Of a DNA stretch of 64,000 nucleotides, positions 18,239 to 25,015 are shown one piece after another. This DNA is from Flavobacterium sp. KJJ (lineage in GTDB: Bacteria > Bacteroidota > Bacteroidia > Flavobacteriales > Flavobacteriaceae). Positions within the stretch are counted from its first letter, which is position 1. Each line of letters begins with the position of its first letter. Location: assembly GCF_000708595.2 (NCBI RefSeq), contig NZ_JARP01000001.1, positions 1,364,001-1,428,000 on the forward strand, written 5' to 3'. Under the pieces are notes generated by a model. It had not been told where the DNA came from, did not search any database, and worked only from the letters and a program-made list of their open reading frames with translations. Both the position numbers and the translations under genes were made by a program.

Positions 18239-19241
18239 AACTTATAAACCACTAGCCAATCATTCGATTTTTACCTATCACACTCATCTTCAACATTTAA
18301 TTTGTGATGTTTGGTGTAATGCAGTTGAAGGTCAAAATTGTCAGGATTTGCTGTCAGAAGAATTTGAAAGGATTTACTCAGCTAGAGATTGGGTAAAAAA
18401 TGGCGTTGATGAAATCTATGAAATATGTAAAACAATAAATAATGATGAAAGAGCTATAATCCGTGAAGCCTTTTTTATTAATAATGACATTGAGACATTG
18501 TGCGAAGGAGGAGCAAGTCCTATTGAATTGAATGCTCTACACATTGTCGTAGAACAAAAAATGAAACCTTTATTAGTTAAGTTTTATAATGAGCTTATTA
18601 GTTCAAAAGAGAAATTAAATTATTATAAAAATCTAATGGAGAATAATAACAATTACATTTTTTGTCCTTGTTGTGGATTAACTCCTATTGAAAATGCAAA
18701 ATCTCATTACCGCGAAGACAATGATCATTATTTACCTAAGGCTAATTATCCATTTGCATCAGTAAATTTTGGAAACTTACCTCCTTTATGCAGTAAATGC
18801 AATAAAAAATGTAAATCGACTAAAAATCCTTTCAAAAATGGAAAAATTTCTTTCTATCCCTTTAAACCTTTGGACAATGAATTTGAAATAAAGATTGAAA
18901 TAAATGATTCGGATTCTACCAATTACTTGGAATTATTGGAAGAAGAATTAAGAATTAGTTATAATAATGATGCTCGAAAAGTAGAAACATGGAATTGGCT
19001 TTTTAAAATCACTTCAAGATATAATAATGATGTTAGACAATTTAGCAAAACAGAATTACGTATTTTAGCTAATAGCTTTCGAAGAAATCACGAAAGAAAA
19101 CAAAATTCAACTTATGAACAAGTAATTAATGATGCAATTGAAGATTATGAGATAGATAAATATGACGATAGAAAATTTTTAAAAGCTGCATTTTTAAAAG
19201 AAATAATAAATAAACCAGAGTGGTTAGCTGTCTACAAGTAA
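18231..19241 (+). CDS. HNH nuclease-like protein (PtuB-like)
   Basis: A 336-residue protein with an HNH/zinc-finger core: CPCC (145-148), DHYLPK (D165-H166), then NLPPLCSKCNKK (C187, C190, N191, K192). This order of CxxC, DH, N and CxxC matches the ββα-metal nuclease fold of PtuB/TIGR02646-type proteins. The N-terminal 130 residues are helical and unassigned. The ATG overlaps the ATPase stop by 8 bp, so it is translated with its partner. Likely cuts nucleic acid when licensed by the ATPase. Typical Septu PtuB is shorter, so the extra N-terminal part is unusual. Confidence 0.82.
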   Translation: MLRTYKPLANHSIFTYHTHLQHLICDVWCNAVEGQNCQDLLSEEFERIYSARDWVKNGVDEIYEICKTINNDERAIIREAFFINNDIETLCEGGASPIELNALHIVVEQKMKPLLVKFYNELISSKEKLNYYKNLMENNNNYIFCPCCGLTPIENAKSHYREDNDHYLPKANYPFASVNFGNLPPLCSKCNKKCKSTKNPFKNGKISFYPFKPLDNEFEIKIEINDSDSTNYLELLEEELRISYNNDARKVETWNWLFKITSRYNNDVRQFSKTELRILANSFRRNHERKQNSTYEQVINDAIEDYEIDKYDDRKFLKAAFLKEIINKPEWLAVYK

Positions 19242-19269
19242 TAAATACTAAAAACTTCATCTTACCAAA

Positions 19270-20493
19270 CTAAAAATCAGTCAAAAAACCAGCATTTTTC
19301 TGACGCTCTTCTTTTTCAAAACCAGCCAGATAATTTTCAGTTGTTTTTAAGTCTCTATGGCCTAAACTCTCACCAATATATGAAATATTAGCTCCACTCC
19401 TTTTTAACACAGTAGCAAAGCTATGACGAGCCGTATAGGTAGTTATATCGCCTATATTCAATTCTTTCCCTATCATCTTCATGCGTAGATTTATACGCTT
19501 AGTAAGATCTTTTGTAATACGTTGTCTTTTTTCTGCATCTTCCTTTCCTTTTAAATAAGGAAATATATAGCTTCCAGAGGTAGGTTTATTACCCCATCTA
19601 TCAATAATATTTTGAACTTGTGGTGTTAGGGAAGCTCGAATTTCTCTTCTGTTTTTTGATGTATTCTCTGTTTTTTGCCTCACAAAGCAAATCTCTCCAT
19701 CCTTAATGTCTTTGAATTTAAGTTTTACCAAATCTGCAACATTAATTCCATTACATAAATAACTAAAAATCCAAAGATCTCTATATCTTTCCGTCGTCTC
19801 GTTCCCGTCTGTAAAATGAAATATTTGGCCAACTTGCTCACGTGTCAAAGCTTTTTTAATATTTGCTCCCTCCTTAATCTCGTATTTATCTTTACCAAAT
19901 GGATATTGTGTTTCTTTTATAGCACCATCTCTTTTGGCCTGATTCATAAGAGTACGAATTATTCTCATTTGCATTGAGATAGTAGTATAGCTTTTATCTT
20001 TACCTAAAAGAAATTTCTCATACTTTTTTAACCAATCAACAGTTATATTCTCAAAATCAAGATCTCTGTTACTAAACAATTCCAAAGACTTTAAGAGATA
20101 CTCACTTAGTTGCATAGTGCTTATCTGGTCCTCTCTTTTCAAATTTTGAATTCTAGCTTTAAGAGCACTATTTACAGTATCACCCGCAGCTCTTCCTAAT
20201 CTAACATTGAGTGCATCAAATGAGAAACCACCTTTCTCTGCAATTGCTTCAACGTTTGATCTAACTAATGAAAAACTATTTGCAATACTTTCTCTAACTT
20301 CTCTTAAAGCCCGGCTTTTACTATCAGGCAATAAATCCCATTCTTTTACCCCCAAGTTTTTTCCGGTCGAATAGTATTTTCTAATTCTTTTATAAGTCAC
20401 TCGGATCTTTACAGGATATTTTTCTTCTTTATTAGCTTTTCTATTGTCTAAAATTGCCGCTATTGTAATACCATCTTTTGAAAATCTAAACAT
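19270..20493 (-). CDS. Tyrosine recombinase (island integrase)
   Basis: Site-specific integrase of 407 residues. An N-terminal arm-binding domain (SAM-like, about 100-190) precedes the catalytic domain. Seen: the TYTARHSFAT box with R356 and H357 (first His of the usual HxxR box replaced by Thr, as is common in Bacteroidota integrases), the LGHRD box (377-381), and the nucleophile Y388 in TTENYL. It lies at the right end of the island, next to attR, reading inward. A promoter with two tandem GTTGCACACA repeats precedes it. It should insert the island into tRNA-Ala. No excisionase gene is visible. Confidence 0.95.
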   Translation of the reverse strand: MFRFSKDGITIAAILDNRKANKEEKYPVKIRVTYKRIRKYYSTGKNLGVKEWDLLPDSKSRALREVRESIANSFSLVRSNVEAIAEKGGFSFDALNVRLGRAAGDTVNSALKARIQNLKREDQISTMQLSEYLLKSLELFSNRDLDFENITVDWLKKYEKFLLGKDKSYTTISMQMRIIRTLMNQAKRDGAIKETQYPFGKDKYEIKEGANIKKALTREQVGQIFHFTDGNETTERYRDLWIFSYLCNGINVADLVKLKFKDIKDGEICFVRQKTENTSKNRREIRASLTPQVQNIIDRWGNKPTSGSYIFPYLKGKEDAEKRQRITKDLTKRINLRMKMIGKELNIGDITTYTARHSFATVLKRSGANISYIGESLGHRDLKTTENYLAGFEKEERQKNAGFLTDF

Positions 20494-20517
20494 AGAAATT
20501 TATTTAATATATAGAAT

Positions 20518-20544
20518 GTTGCACACACGTTGCACACAAATATA
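20518..20544 (-). promoter_or_regulatory. Integrase promoter with tandem GTTGCACACA sites
   Basis: On the minus strand TATATTTG (20544-20537) is a -7 box; no clear -33 box is seen. Just downstream lie two GTTGCACACA copies in the plus strand (20518-20527 and 20529-20538), 11 bp apart, so on the same face of the helix. Their position over the start of transcription suggests the integrase or a regulator represses its own gene here. Confidence 0.5.
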
Positions 20545-20663
20545 GCATTTAAAAGAAAAAAAAAGAAATCGAATATAAAACATATATTATATTTACACTT
20601 ATTTTATAAGGGCTTAGAAGATGTTTGAAAAAAGATGAACATGGAAGAAAAAGGACAGATTAC

Positions 20664-20708
20664 GCCTGGCAGGCAAGAGGTGACCGGTTCGAATCCGGTA
20701 TTCTCCAC
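20664..20708 (+). repeat. Attachment repeat attR
   Basis: 45 bp identical to 10592-10636. Only the 3' part of tRNA-Ala is here, so it is not a functional tRNA gene. It marks the right boundary of the island. Confidence 0.95.
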
Positions 20709-20715
20709 AAAAACA

Positions 20716-20751
20716 AAACCCTTGTAATTTAGTTTACAAGGGTTTATTTTT
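20716..20751 (+). terminator. Terminator after attR, probably the original tRNA-Ala terminator
   Basis: Stem AAACCCTTGTAA (20716-20727) pairs with TTACAAGGGTTT (20734-20745), followed by a T-rich run. It lies 8 bp after the duplicated tRNA end, where the tRNA terminator would have been before the island inserted. No comparable hairpin follows the intact tRNA at 10635. Confidence 0.75.
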
Positions 20752-20770
20752 TTAATTAACTATTTTACAC

Positions 20771-20814
20771 AATCTTGTGATTTCTCTCCCGAAGCATCGG
20801 GATCGAAATGACAA
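20771..20814. repeat. Dispersed repeat, copy 1 (GATTTCTC...CGAAATGACA)
   Basis: TTGTGATTTCTC, then a small palindrome CCCGAAGCATCGGG, then ATCGAAATGACAA. Related copies lie at 21787-21829, 55679-55711 and 55741-55779. Confidence 0.6.
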
Positions 20815-20850
20815 TTAATCATCTAAATAGAATTTTAGATCTTTCCTTAA

Positions 20851-21027
20851 TTATTTCTCATTCGCCGAATCCTCAAAATTTGGCTCGTCTTCTTCTGGTT
20901 TAGTAAAATCGTTATTCAATTCTTCTGTTAACTTTTTTTTCTCTTTTTGATTTTTCCTAACCGTAAAAACAATTACAACTACAACTACTGCTGCAACAAT
21001 TCCAATTATGATCCAATTGATTTCCAT
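20851..21027 (-). CDS. Small single-pass membrane protein
   Basis: A 58-residue protein: one N-terminal membrane helix (residues 3-23, mostly Ile/Val/Ala), a short basic stretch (RKNQKEKKK, 24-32) and an acidic Glu/Asp-rich tail (35-58). The basic patch after the helix suggests the N-terminus is outside and the tail cytoplasmic. No function is known. It was found by reading the minus strand; the composition and clean start and stop support a real gene. The gene lies just outside the island. Confidence 0.6.
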   Translation of the reverse strand: MEINWIIIGIVAAVVVVVIVFTVRKNQKEKKKLTEELNNDFTKPEEDEPNFEDSANEK

Positions 21028-21183
21028 AGTTTTAATTTTAAATAAATTTACGGATTAAAAAACGCAGCATTATTACTAAAAGGTTAAACCTCATAAATAG
21101 TCAGATAAATTTTAGTTTTTCAAAGACCACTTGTTCAAGTAAAAAAAATTTTAATTAACTTACATTAAATTAAAACCTAAAAA

Positions 21184-21537
21184 ATGACATTATTACTGCG
21201 ATGGTTATTCATACCAATAATAGTTCTGATTGTATTACTATTCTGGAAAGGAAGTCCGCTCCTTATAAAATCAGTATTGCTAATTGTTCCTGCAGTTGGC
21301 ATTATTTCATGGTTTGCCTACGAAGGTGCTTTTAGCGGAGGTGGCGGATTAGAAAAAATATACGGTTTATTAACCTTAATCGGCTTCTTAATGGTTTACG
21401 AAATCGGAATGTTAGTCGATCGTTATTATCTAGTCAAAAAAAACATCAGCACAGTAGAAGATGATGTACTGCTAATCACCGGAGTGGTTCTTTTAATCGC
21501 CTCTGTTATATATTTTGTGATAGCCATTTCAGAATAA
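21184..21537 (+). CDS. Small integral membrane protein, unknown function
   Basis: 117 residues with about four membrane helices (4-24, 27-45, 58-76, 94-114) and a Gly-rich turn (SGGGG, about 51-55). No family is recognised. It is divergent from the 58-residue membrane protein and followed by a repeat-bearing gap. Confidence 0.75.
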   Translation: MTLLLRWLFIPIIVLIVLLFWKGSPLLIKSVLLIVPAVGIISWFAYEGAFSGGGGLEKIYGLLTLIGFLMVYEIGMLVDRYYLVKKNISTVEDDVLLITGVVLLIASVIYFVIAISE

Positions 21538-21786
21538 AAACCATTATTAAATAGTACTTCTAAAATTAGAAGCAGAAGGTTTTCGTTTTCAAAAGATCGT
21601 TTTGTCCCGCTTTCCACTCTATCTTTTCCTTGCTAAAGAAGCAAGAAAAAGGATGCCGTTTCAATCGGGGCTAGAATTGAAGGTTTTGATTTTCAATTTA
21701 TGTTTTTTGATTTAGATTCAGGATTTGCTTTGCAGGCACGGATTGTAAATCCGCGCTATCGGATCTCAAAAACTATATGTTATTTG

Positions 21787-21829
21787 TTGCGGAGATTCCC
21801 CGTTCCTCTGGATGACAACAAGATTGTGT
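21787..21829. repeat. Dispersed repeat copy 2 in a gene-free gap (21538-21902)
   Basis: The 365-bp gap holds no convincing gene. GCGGAGATTCCCCGTTCC...GATGACAACAAGATTGTG at 21787-21829 is a degenerate copy of the GATTTCTC/CGAAATGACA repeat. Upstream, about 21738-21766, is a small inverted repeat (GGATTGTAAATCC). This gap looks like a pile-up of intergenic repeats. Confidence 0.5.
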
Positions 21830-21902
21830 TTATTCAAATATAAAAACTTAGTCCTGAGATTTCGGGATAGCATCTCAAAACCTTAGCAACTTTTAAAACC
21901 TC

Positions 21903-22859
21903 CTAATTCAGCAAAATACCCAATCGAATACTCCCATAAAAATATCCTGAATTAGTATTAATCCCAGGATCATTTAATTCTCTTCCACGATAAATGAAAG
22001 AATACGACATATTGAAATTGTTGTGGCGGTATTTTAAACCAAACTCGGCGTTGAAACGAAGCGGTTCTAAATCGAAAGTTACTGGACTTGTATCATTAAA
22101 CATACTGCCTTCAATTGTAGCGTCATAAAATTGGTAATTGACGCTTGGCATCGCATAAAAGTAAAATTCGCGAATATTGTATTGTGGTGTCGAACTTACA
22201 GAAGCGTCATGCAAATTAGAATCGTAAACAGGAAGCAGTTTCTTGAAGCCAATTCGGGTTAAAAATCCTGTCGAAACTCCCGTAAAAATAGTTCCTAAAT
22301 TTGCCTCCGACTGAAAATGCAGATCTATAAAATCATTGTTTTTGCTTGGAAATAATTTCTTCGAATACATAACATGCGCCTGAACGCCAAACGCGTTATG
22401 AATCTGATTTTCCCAGCCGTATACTTTTTTATAGCCAATAATATGATGAAAACTTTCCTGTGTTTCTTTTCCAAGTGCATTCGGCCCAAGAAAACCCAAC
22501 TGAAAATCAGTCTTTAAAACCGATTCATTTTGGTAGAAAAAACTTCTTCCCGCTTCGGCAAAAAGATAACCTACAAAAGGGCGATCGTTTATATCTACAG
22601 AAGTTTCATTAATATATCTAGGATTGTAAATGTATTGCCCTAAACGAAATTCAGTAATCTTTTTATTGATTTTTTCATTTTCGTTTTTCGATAAAAATCG
22701 GTAAAAAAGCTCTAAACCATTTGTATAATACATGTCATTTTTAGACGAAGTATACAAATCGTTGTCTGTAATAAAACCTATTTCTGTTGTTTTTGCCTGT
22801 CCAAAACCCAATATTGATGTTAATAGAAAGAGCGCAATAAAGCAATTTTTACTTCCCAT
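21903..22859 (-). CDS. Lipid A deacylase LpxR family protein
   Basis: Predicted outer-membrane beta-barrel of 318 residues that removes 3'-acyl groups from lipid A (family role of LpxR, DUF2219). Seen: an N-terminal signal peptide ending near FGQ (residue 21), the GFITDNDLYTSSKNDMYYTNG segment with the catalytic-type Asn-Asp, and beta-strand-rich repeats ending in YGSIRLGILLN, typical of an outer-membrane C-terminus. The start at 22859 is preferred over the frame's first start at 22976, since the extension lies inside mtgA. Overlaps mtgA by 11 bp. Substrate activity is inferred only from family. Confidence 0.8.
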   Translation of the reverse strand: MGSKNCFIALFLLTSILGFGQAKTTEIGFITDNDLYTSSKNDMYYTNGLELFYRFLSKNENEKINKKITEFRLGQYIYNPRYINETSVDINDRPFVGYLFAEAGRSFFYQNESVLKTDFQLGFLGPNALGKETQESFHHIIGYKKVYGWENQIHNAFGVQAHVMYSKKLFPSKNNDFIDLHFQSEANLGTIFTGVSTGFLTRIGFKKLLPVYDSNLHDASVSSTPQYNIREFYFYAMPSVNYQFYDATIEGSMFNDTSPVTFDLEPLRFNAEFGLKYRHNNFNMSYSFIYRGRELNDPGINTNSGYFYGSIRLGILLN

Positions 22860-23619
22860 TATAATTGATTTTTCCAACGGCACGCATTTCGCGAACAATT
22901 CGCTGTTTACGTCTGTTAATATAACTTGAAGATCCTGTTGCTTTAAACTTTCGTGGGTTTGGCAAAATCGCTGCAATTCCGGCGGCCTGCATTGGCGTTA
23001 AGCTCGAGGCATCACGACGGTACCAATGTTCTGTCGCGGCATAGGCACCATAAACCCCATCGCCCATTTCGATACTATTCAAATACACTTCCATGATGCG
23101 TTCTTTGCCCCAGATAATTTCTATTAAAACAGTAAAATAAGCTTCTAAACCTTTACGGAAATAACTTTTGCCTTGCCATAAAAAGACATTTTTTGCCGTT
23201 TGCTGCGAAATCGTACTTCCACCTCGAATGCGGCGTCCGCGCTCGTTGCTTTTATATGCTTTTTGGAGCGCTTTGAAATCGAAACCATTGTGATATAAAA
23301 AAGTTCCGTCTTCACTCGCGATAACGGCTTTCTGCAAATTCATCGAAATTTTTTCAATTGGCTCCCAGTCGTGATCAAAATAAACTTCCTTTCCGCCCAA
23401 TTTATTTTCAATTGCACGAATCAGCATCAACGGCGTAAAAGGAACCGGTACATATTTAAAAAGTATGACCGATCCAATCGAGAGTCCGAAAAACCATAAC
23501 ATTAATTTGATGAAAAACCATTTTACTTTTTCGCCAAAAGAGCGATTGCCTTTTTTAGCAGTTGGTTTTGGTTTGGTTGCTGTTGTTTTTTTTGGTGCTG
23601 GTTTTTTGGTTGCTGCCAT
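22849..23619 (-). CDS. mtgA: Monofunctional peptidoglycan transglycosylase MtgA
   Basis: Polymerises lipid II into glycan strands at the inner membrane. The 256 residues have a basic Lys/Pro/Thr-rich cytoplasmic N-terminus (1-30), one membrane helix (about 34-55), the catalytic ASEDGTFLYHNGFD (102-114, Glu103) and RGGSTISQQTAKN (132-144). The start at 23619 overlaps the upstream stop by one base (TAATG), implying coupled translation. There is no transpeptidase domain, so it is monofunctional. Confidence 0.95.
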   Translation of the reverse strand: MAATKKPAPKKTTATKPKPTAKKGNRSFGEKVKWFFIKLMLWFFGLSIGSVILFKYVPVPFTPLMLIRAIENKLGGKEVYFDHDWEPIEKISMNLQKAVIASEDGTFLYHNGFDFKALQKAYKSNERGRRIRGGSTISQQTAKNVFLWQGKSYFRKGLEAYFTVLIEIIWGKERIMEVYLNSIEMGDGVYGAYAATEHWYRRDASSLTPMQAAGIAAILPNPRKFKATGSSSYINRRKQRIVREMRAVGKINYNGK

Positions 23620-24731
23620 TATATTAAATCTGCTAATTCTGTTCCTATTAAACTTCCAATTGCTACGCCCATGCCGCCTAAACGCACTCCACAAAACACG
23701 TTTTCAGACAGTTGAGAAACAACAGGTTTTTTACTGTTTCCTATTCCCATAATACCGCTCCAACGATGCGCGATCTGGAATTCCTGATTTGGTAAAATTA
23801 CATTTTTCAGCAACTCCTCCAATTTATTTTGTACAATTTTCGTTTGCCCAAATTCGGTTGTATTTTCAGCTTCAAAATCTAGATTTCGTCCACCGCCAAG
23901 AAGTATTCTGTCGCCTATATTTCTAAAATAATAATAACCGCGGTCTAAATGAAAAGTGCCTCTAATATCTAAATTTTTGATAGGTTCTGTAATCAAAACC
24001 TGTGCTCTTGCAGGCTGAACGGCACCTTTTGTCAAAGTGTTAGCAAAACCATTTGTTGCAAAAAGTATTTTTTTGGATTTAAAAGTAAAATCGGCCAGCG
24101 CGATTTCTACTTGATTTCCTAAATCGGCATAACCTGTTACCGTTTGCTGATTCAGAATTAAAATATTTTCAGAAACCGCTTGCCGCAACAATTCCTGCAT
24201 CATATTTCCGGTATCGATCTGCGCTTCAAAAGGATTAAAAATTAAATATTCCTGAATGTTCTCAAAACCAAAACGATCAACTTCTTTCGAAAAAACGTCG
24301 GCTTTAAAAAGCGGTTTTAGAATTTCATTAATAAAAGGCAATCTCGAAATACATTCAGAAAATCCAAGATTATCGTCTTTCAAAAATAATTCATATCCTC
24401 CGTGGGGCTTAAAATCTATTGCTGTGTCGCCCAATCTTTTTCGAAGCAATTGCAAACCTTTCCAGCGTTTCTCAATAAGATTTTCCACATCTTCTTCTGA
24501 ATGTGTTTTTAAGTCTTCCAAAATTTCAGACAGGCTTCCGAAACAAGCAAAACCTGCATTTTTTGTACTTGCACCCTGTGGCAACATGCCTCGTTCTAAA
24601 ACTAAAATTTTAGCAGCAGGAAATCTTTCGCGTAAGCGCAATGCCGCGTGCAAACCTACAATACCGCTTCCAACAATCGTATAATCAACATTCGTGAACC
24701 AGTTTTTTAGTTCCCAGTAACTTAATTCCAT
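23619..24731 (-). CDS. FAD-dependent oxidoreductase (DAO family)
   Basis: A 370-residue flavoenzyme. The FAD-binding GSGIVG (21-26) is followed by the typical LERG, then NAGFACFGS (about 58-66). The C-terminal region GIMGIGNSKKPVV...GVRLGGMGVAIGS closes the FAD site. No signal peptide. D-amino-acid oxidase-like or glycine/sarcosine oxidase-like activity is possible; the substrate cannot be fixed. First gene of a coupled trio with mtgA and lpxR. The coupling is odd, as the other two act on the envelope. Confidence 0.85.
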   Translation of the reverse strand: MELSYWELKNWFTNVDYTIVGSGIVGLHAALRLRERFPAAKILVLERGMLPQGASTKNAGFACFGSLSEILEDLKTHSEEDVENLIEKRWKGLQLLRKRLGDTAIDFKPHGGYELFLKDDNLGFSECISRLPFINEILKPLFKADVFSKEVDRFGFENIQEYLIFNPFEAQIDTGNMMQELLRQAVSENILILNQQTVTGYADLGNQVEIALADFTFKSKKILFATNGFANTLTKGAVQPARAQVLITEPIKNLDIRGTFHLDRGYYYFRNIGDRILLGGGRNLDFEAENTTEFGQTKIVQNKLEELLKNVILPNQEFQIAHRWSGIMGIGNSKKPVVSQLSENVFCGVRLGGMGVAIGSLIGTELADLI

Positions 24732-24770
24732 TTGCCAATTTTTTATAAAAATAATGATTTTTTTATCCTA

Positions 24771-24973
24771 AAAAATAAATTTCAATTTTTAAAATCCAAA
24801 TTCTAAAACTTTGTTTTAAACGGATTCTATTCGCCAAGAATTCATGAATTAATTTTGAAAATCAGTGAATTAGTAACGGAACATTCCTGTAAAAGTTTTG
24901 GATTTTTTATATTGGAATTTGAAATTACAAACTTTAACAGTAATTGGAATTTGGGATTTAAAAATTGGAATTT
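24771..24973. repeat. Iterated-word palindrome D (TTGGAATTT / AAATTCCAA words)
   Basis: The left part (24771-24817) reads AAATTTCAATTTTTAAAATCCAAATTC. The right part (from about 24895) repeats TTGGAATTTG, GGATTTAAAAATTGGAATTTAA. It sits between the FAD oxidoreductase and the S9 peptidase, and a single-arm remnant of the same words lies at 52806-52838. Confidence 0.55.
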
Positions 24974-25015
24974 AATTGTTGTATTTTTAGCGCCACAAAA
25001 AATAGAATTTTTATT

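Larger units (their letters stand above)
10592..20708. mobile_element. Integrated genomic island in tRNA-Ala carrying a defence locus
   Basis: A 10.1-kb segment bounded by perfect 45-bp direct repeats of the tRNA-Ala 3' end. It carries a tyrosine integrase gene at its right end and no conjugation, replication or phage structural genes. The cargo is a truncated XRE regulator, a small acidic protein, a HEPN-motif protein, hsdM, hsdS, an AAA ATPase and an HNH protein. The left copy of the repeat completes an intact tRNA; the right copy is only the 3' fragment, followed by what was probably the original tRNA terminator. The cargo looks more AT-rich than the flanking genes. With no mobilisation genes it likely depends on a helper or on passive transfer. 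Confidence 0.93.

Noticed and set aside
20664..20708. Second tRNA gene at the right end of the island
   Set aside because: Only the 3' half is present, with no acceptor 5' strand or D-arm; it is the attachment repeat.
10592..20708. Prophage
   Set aside because: No structural, lysis, terminase or replication genes; only an integrase and defence-type cargo.
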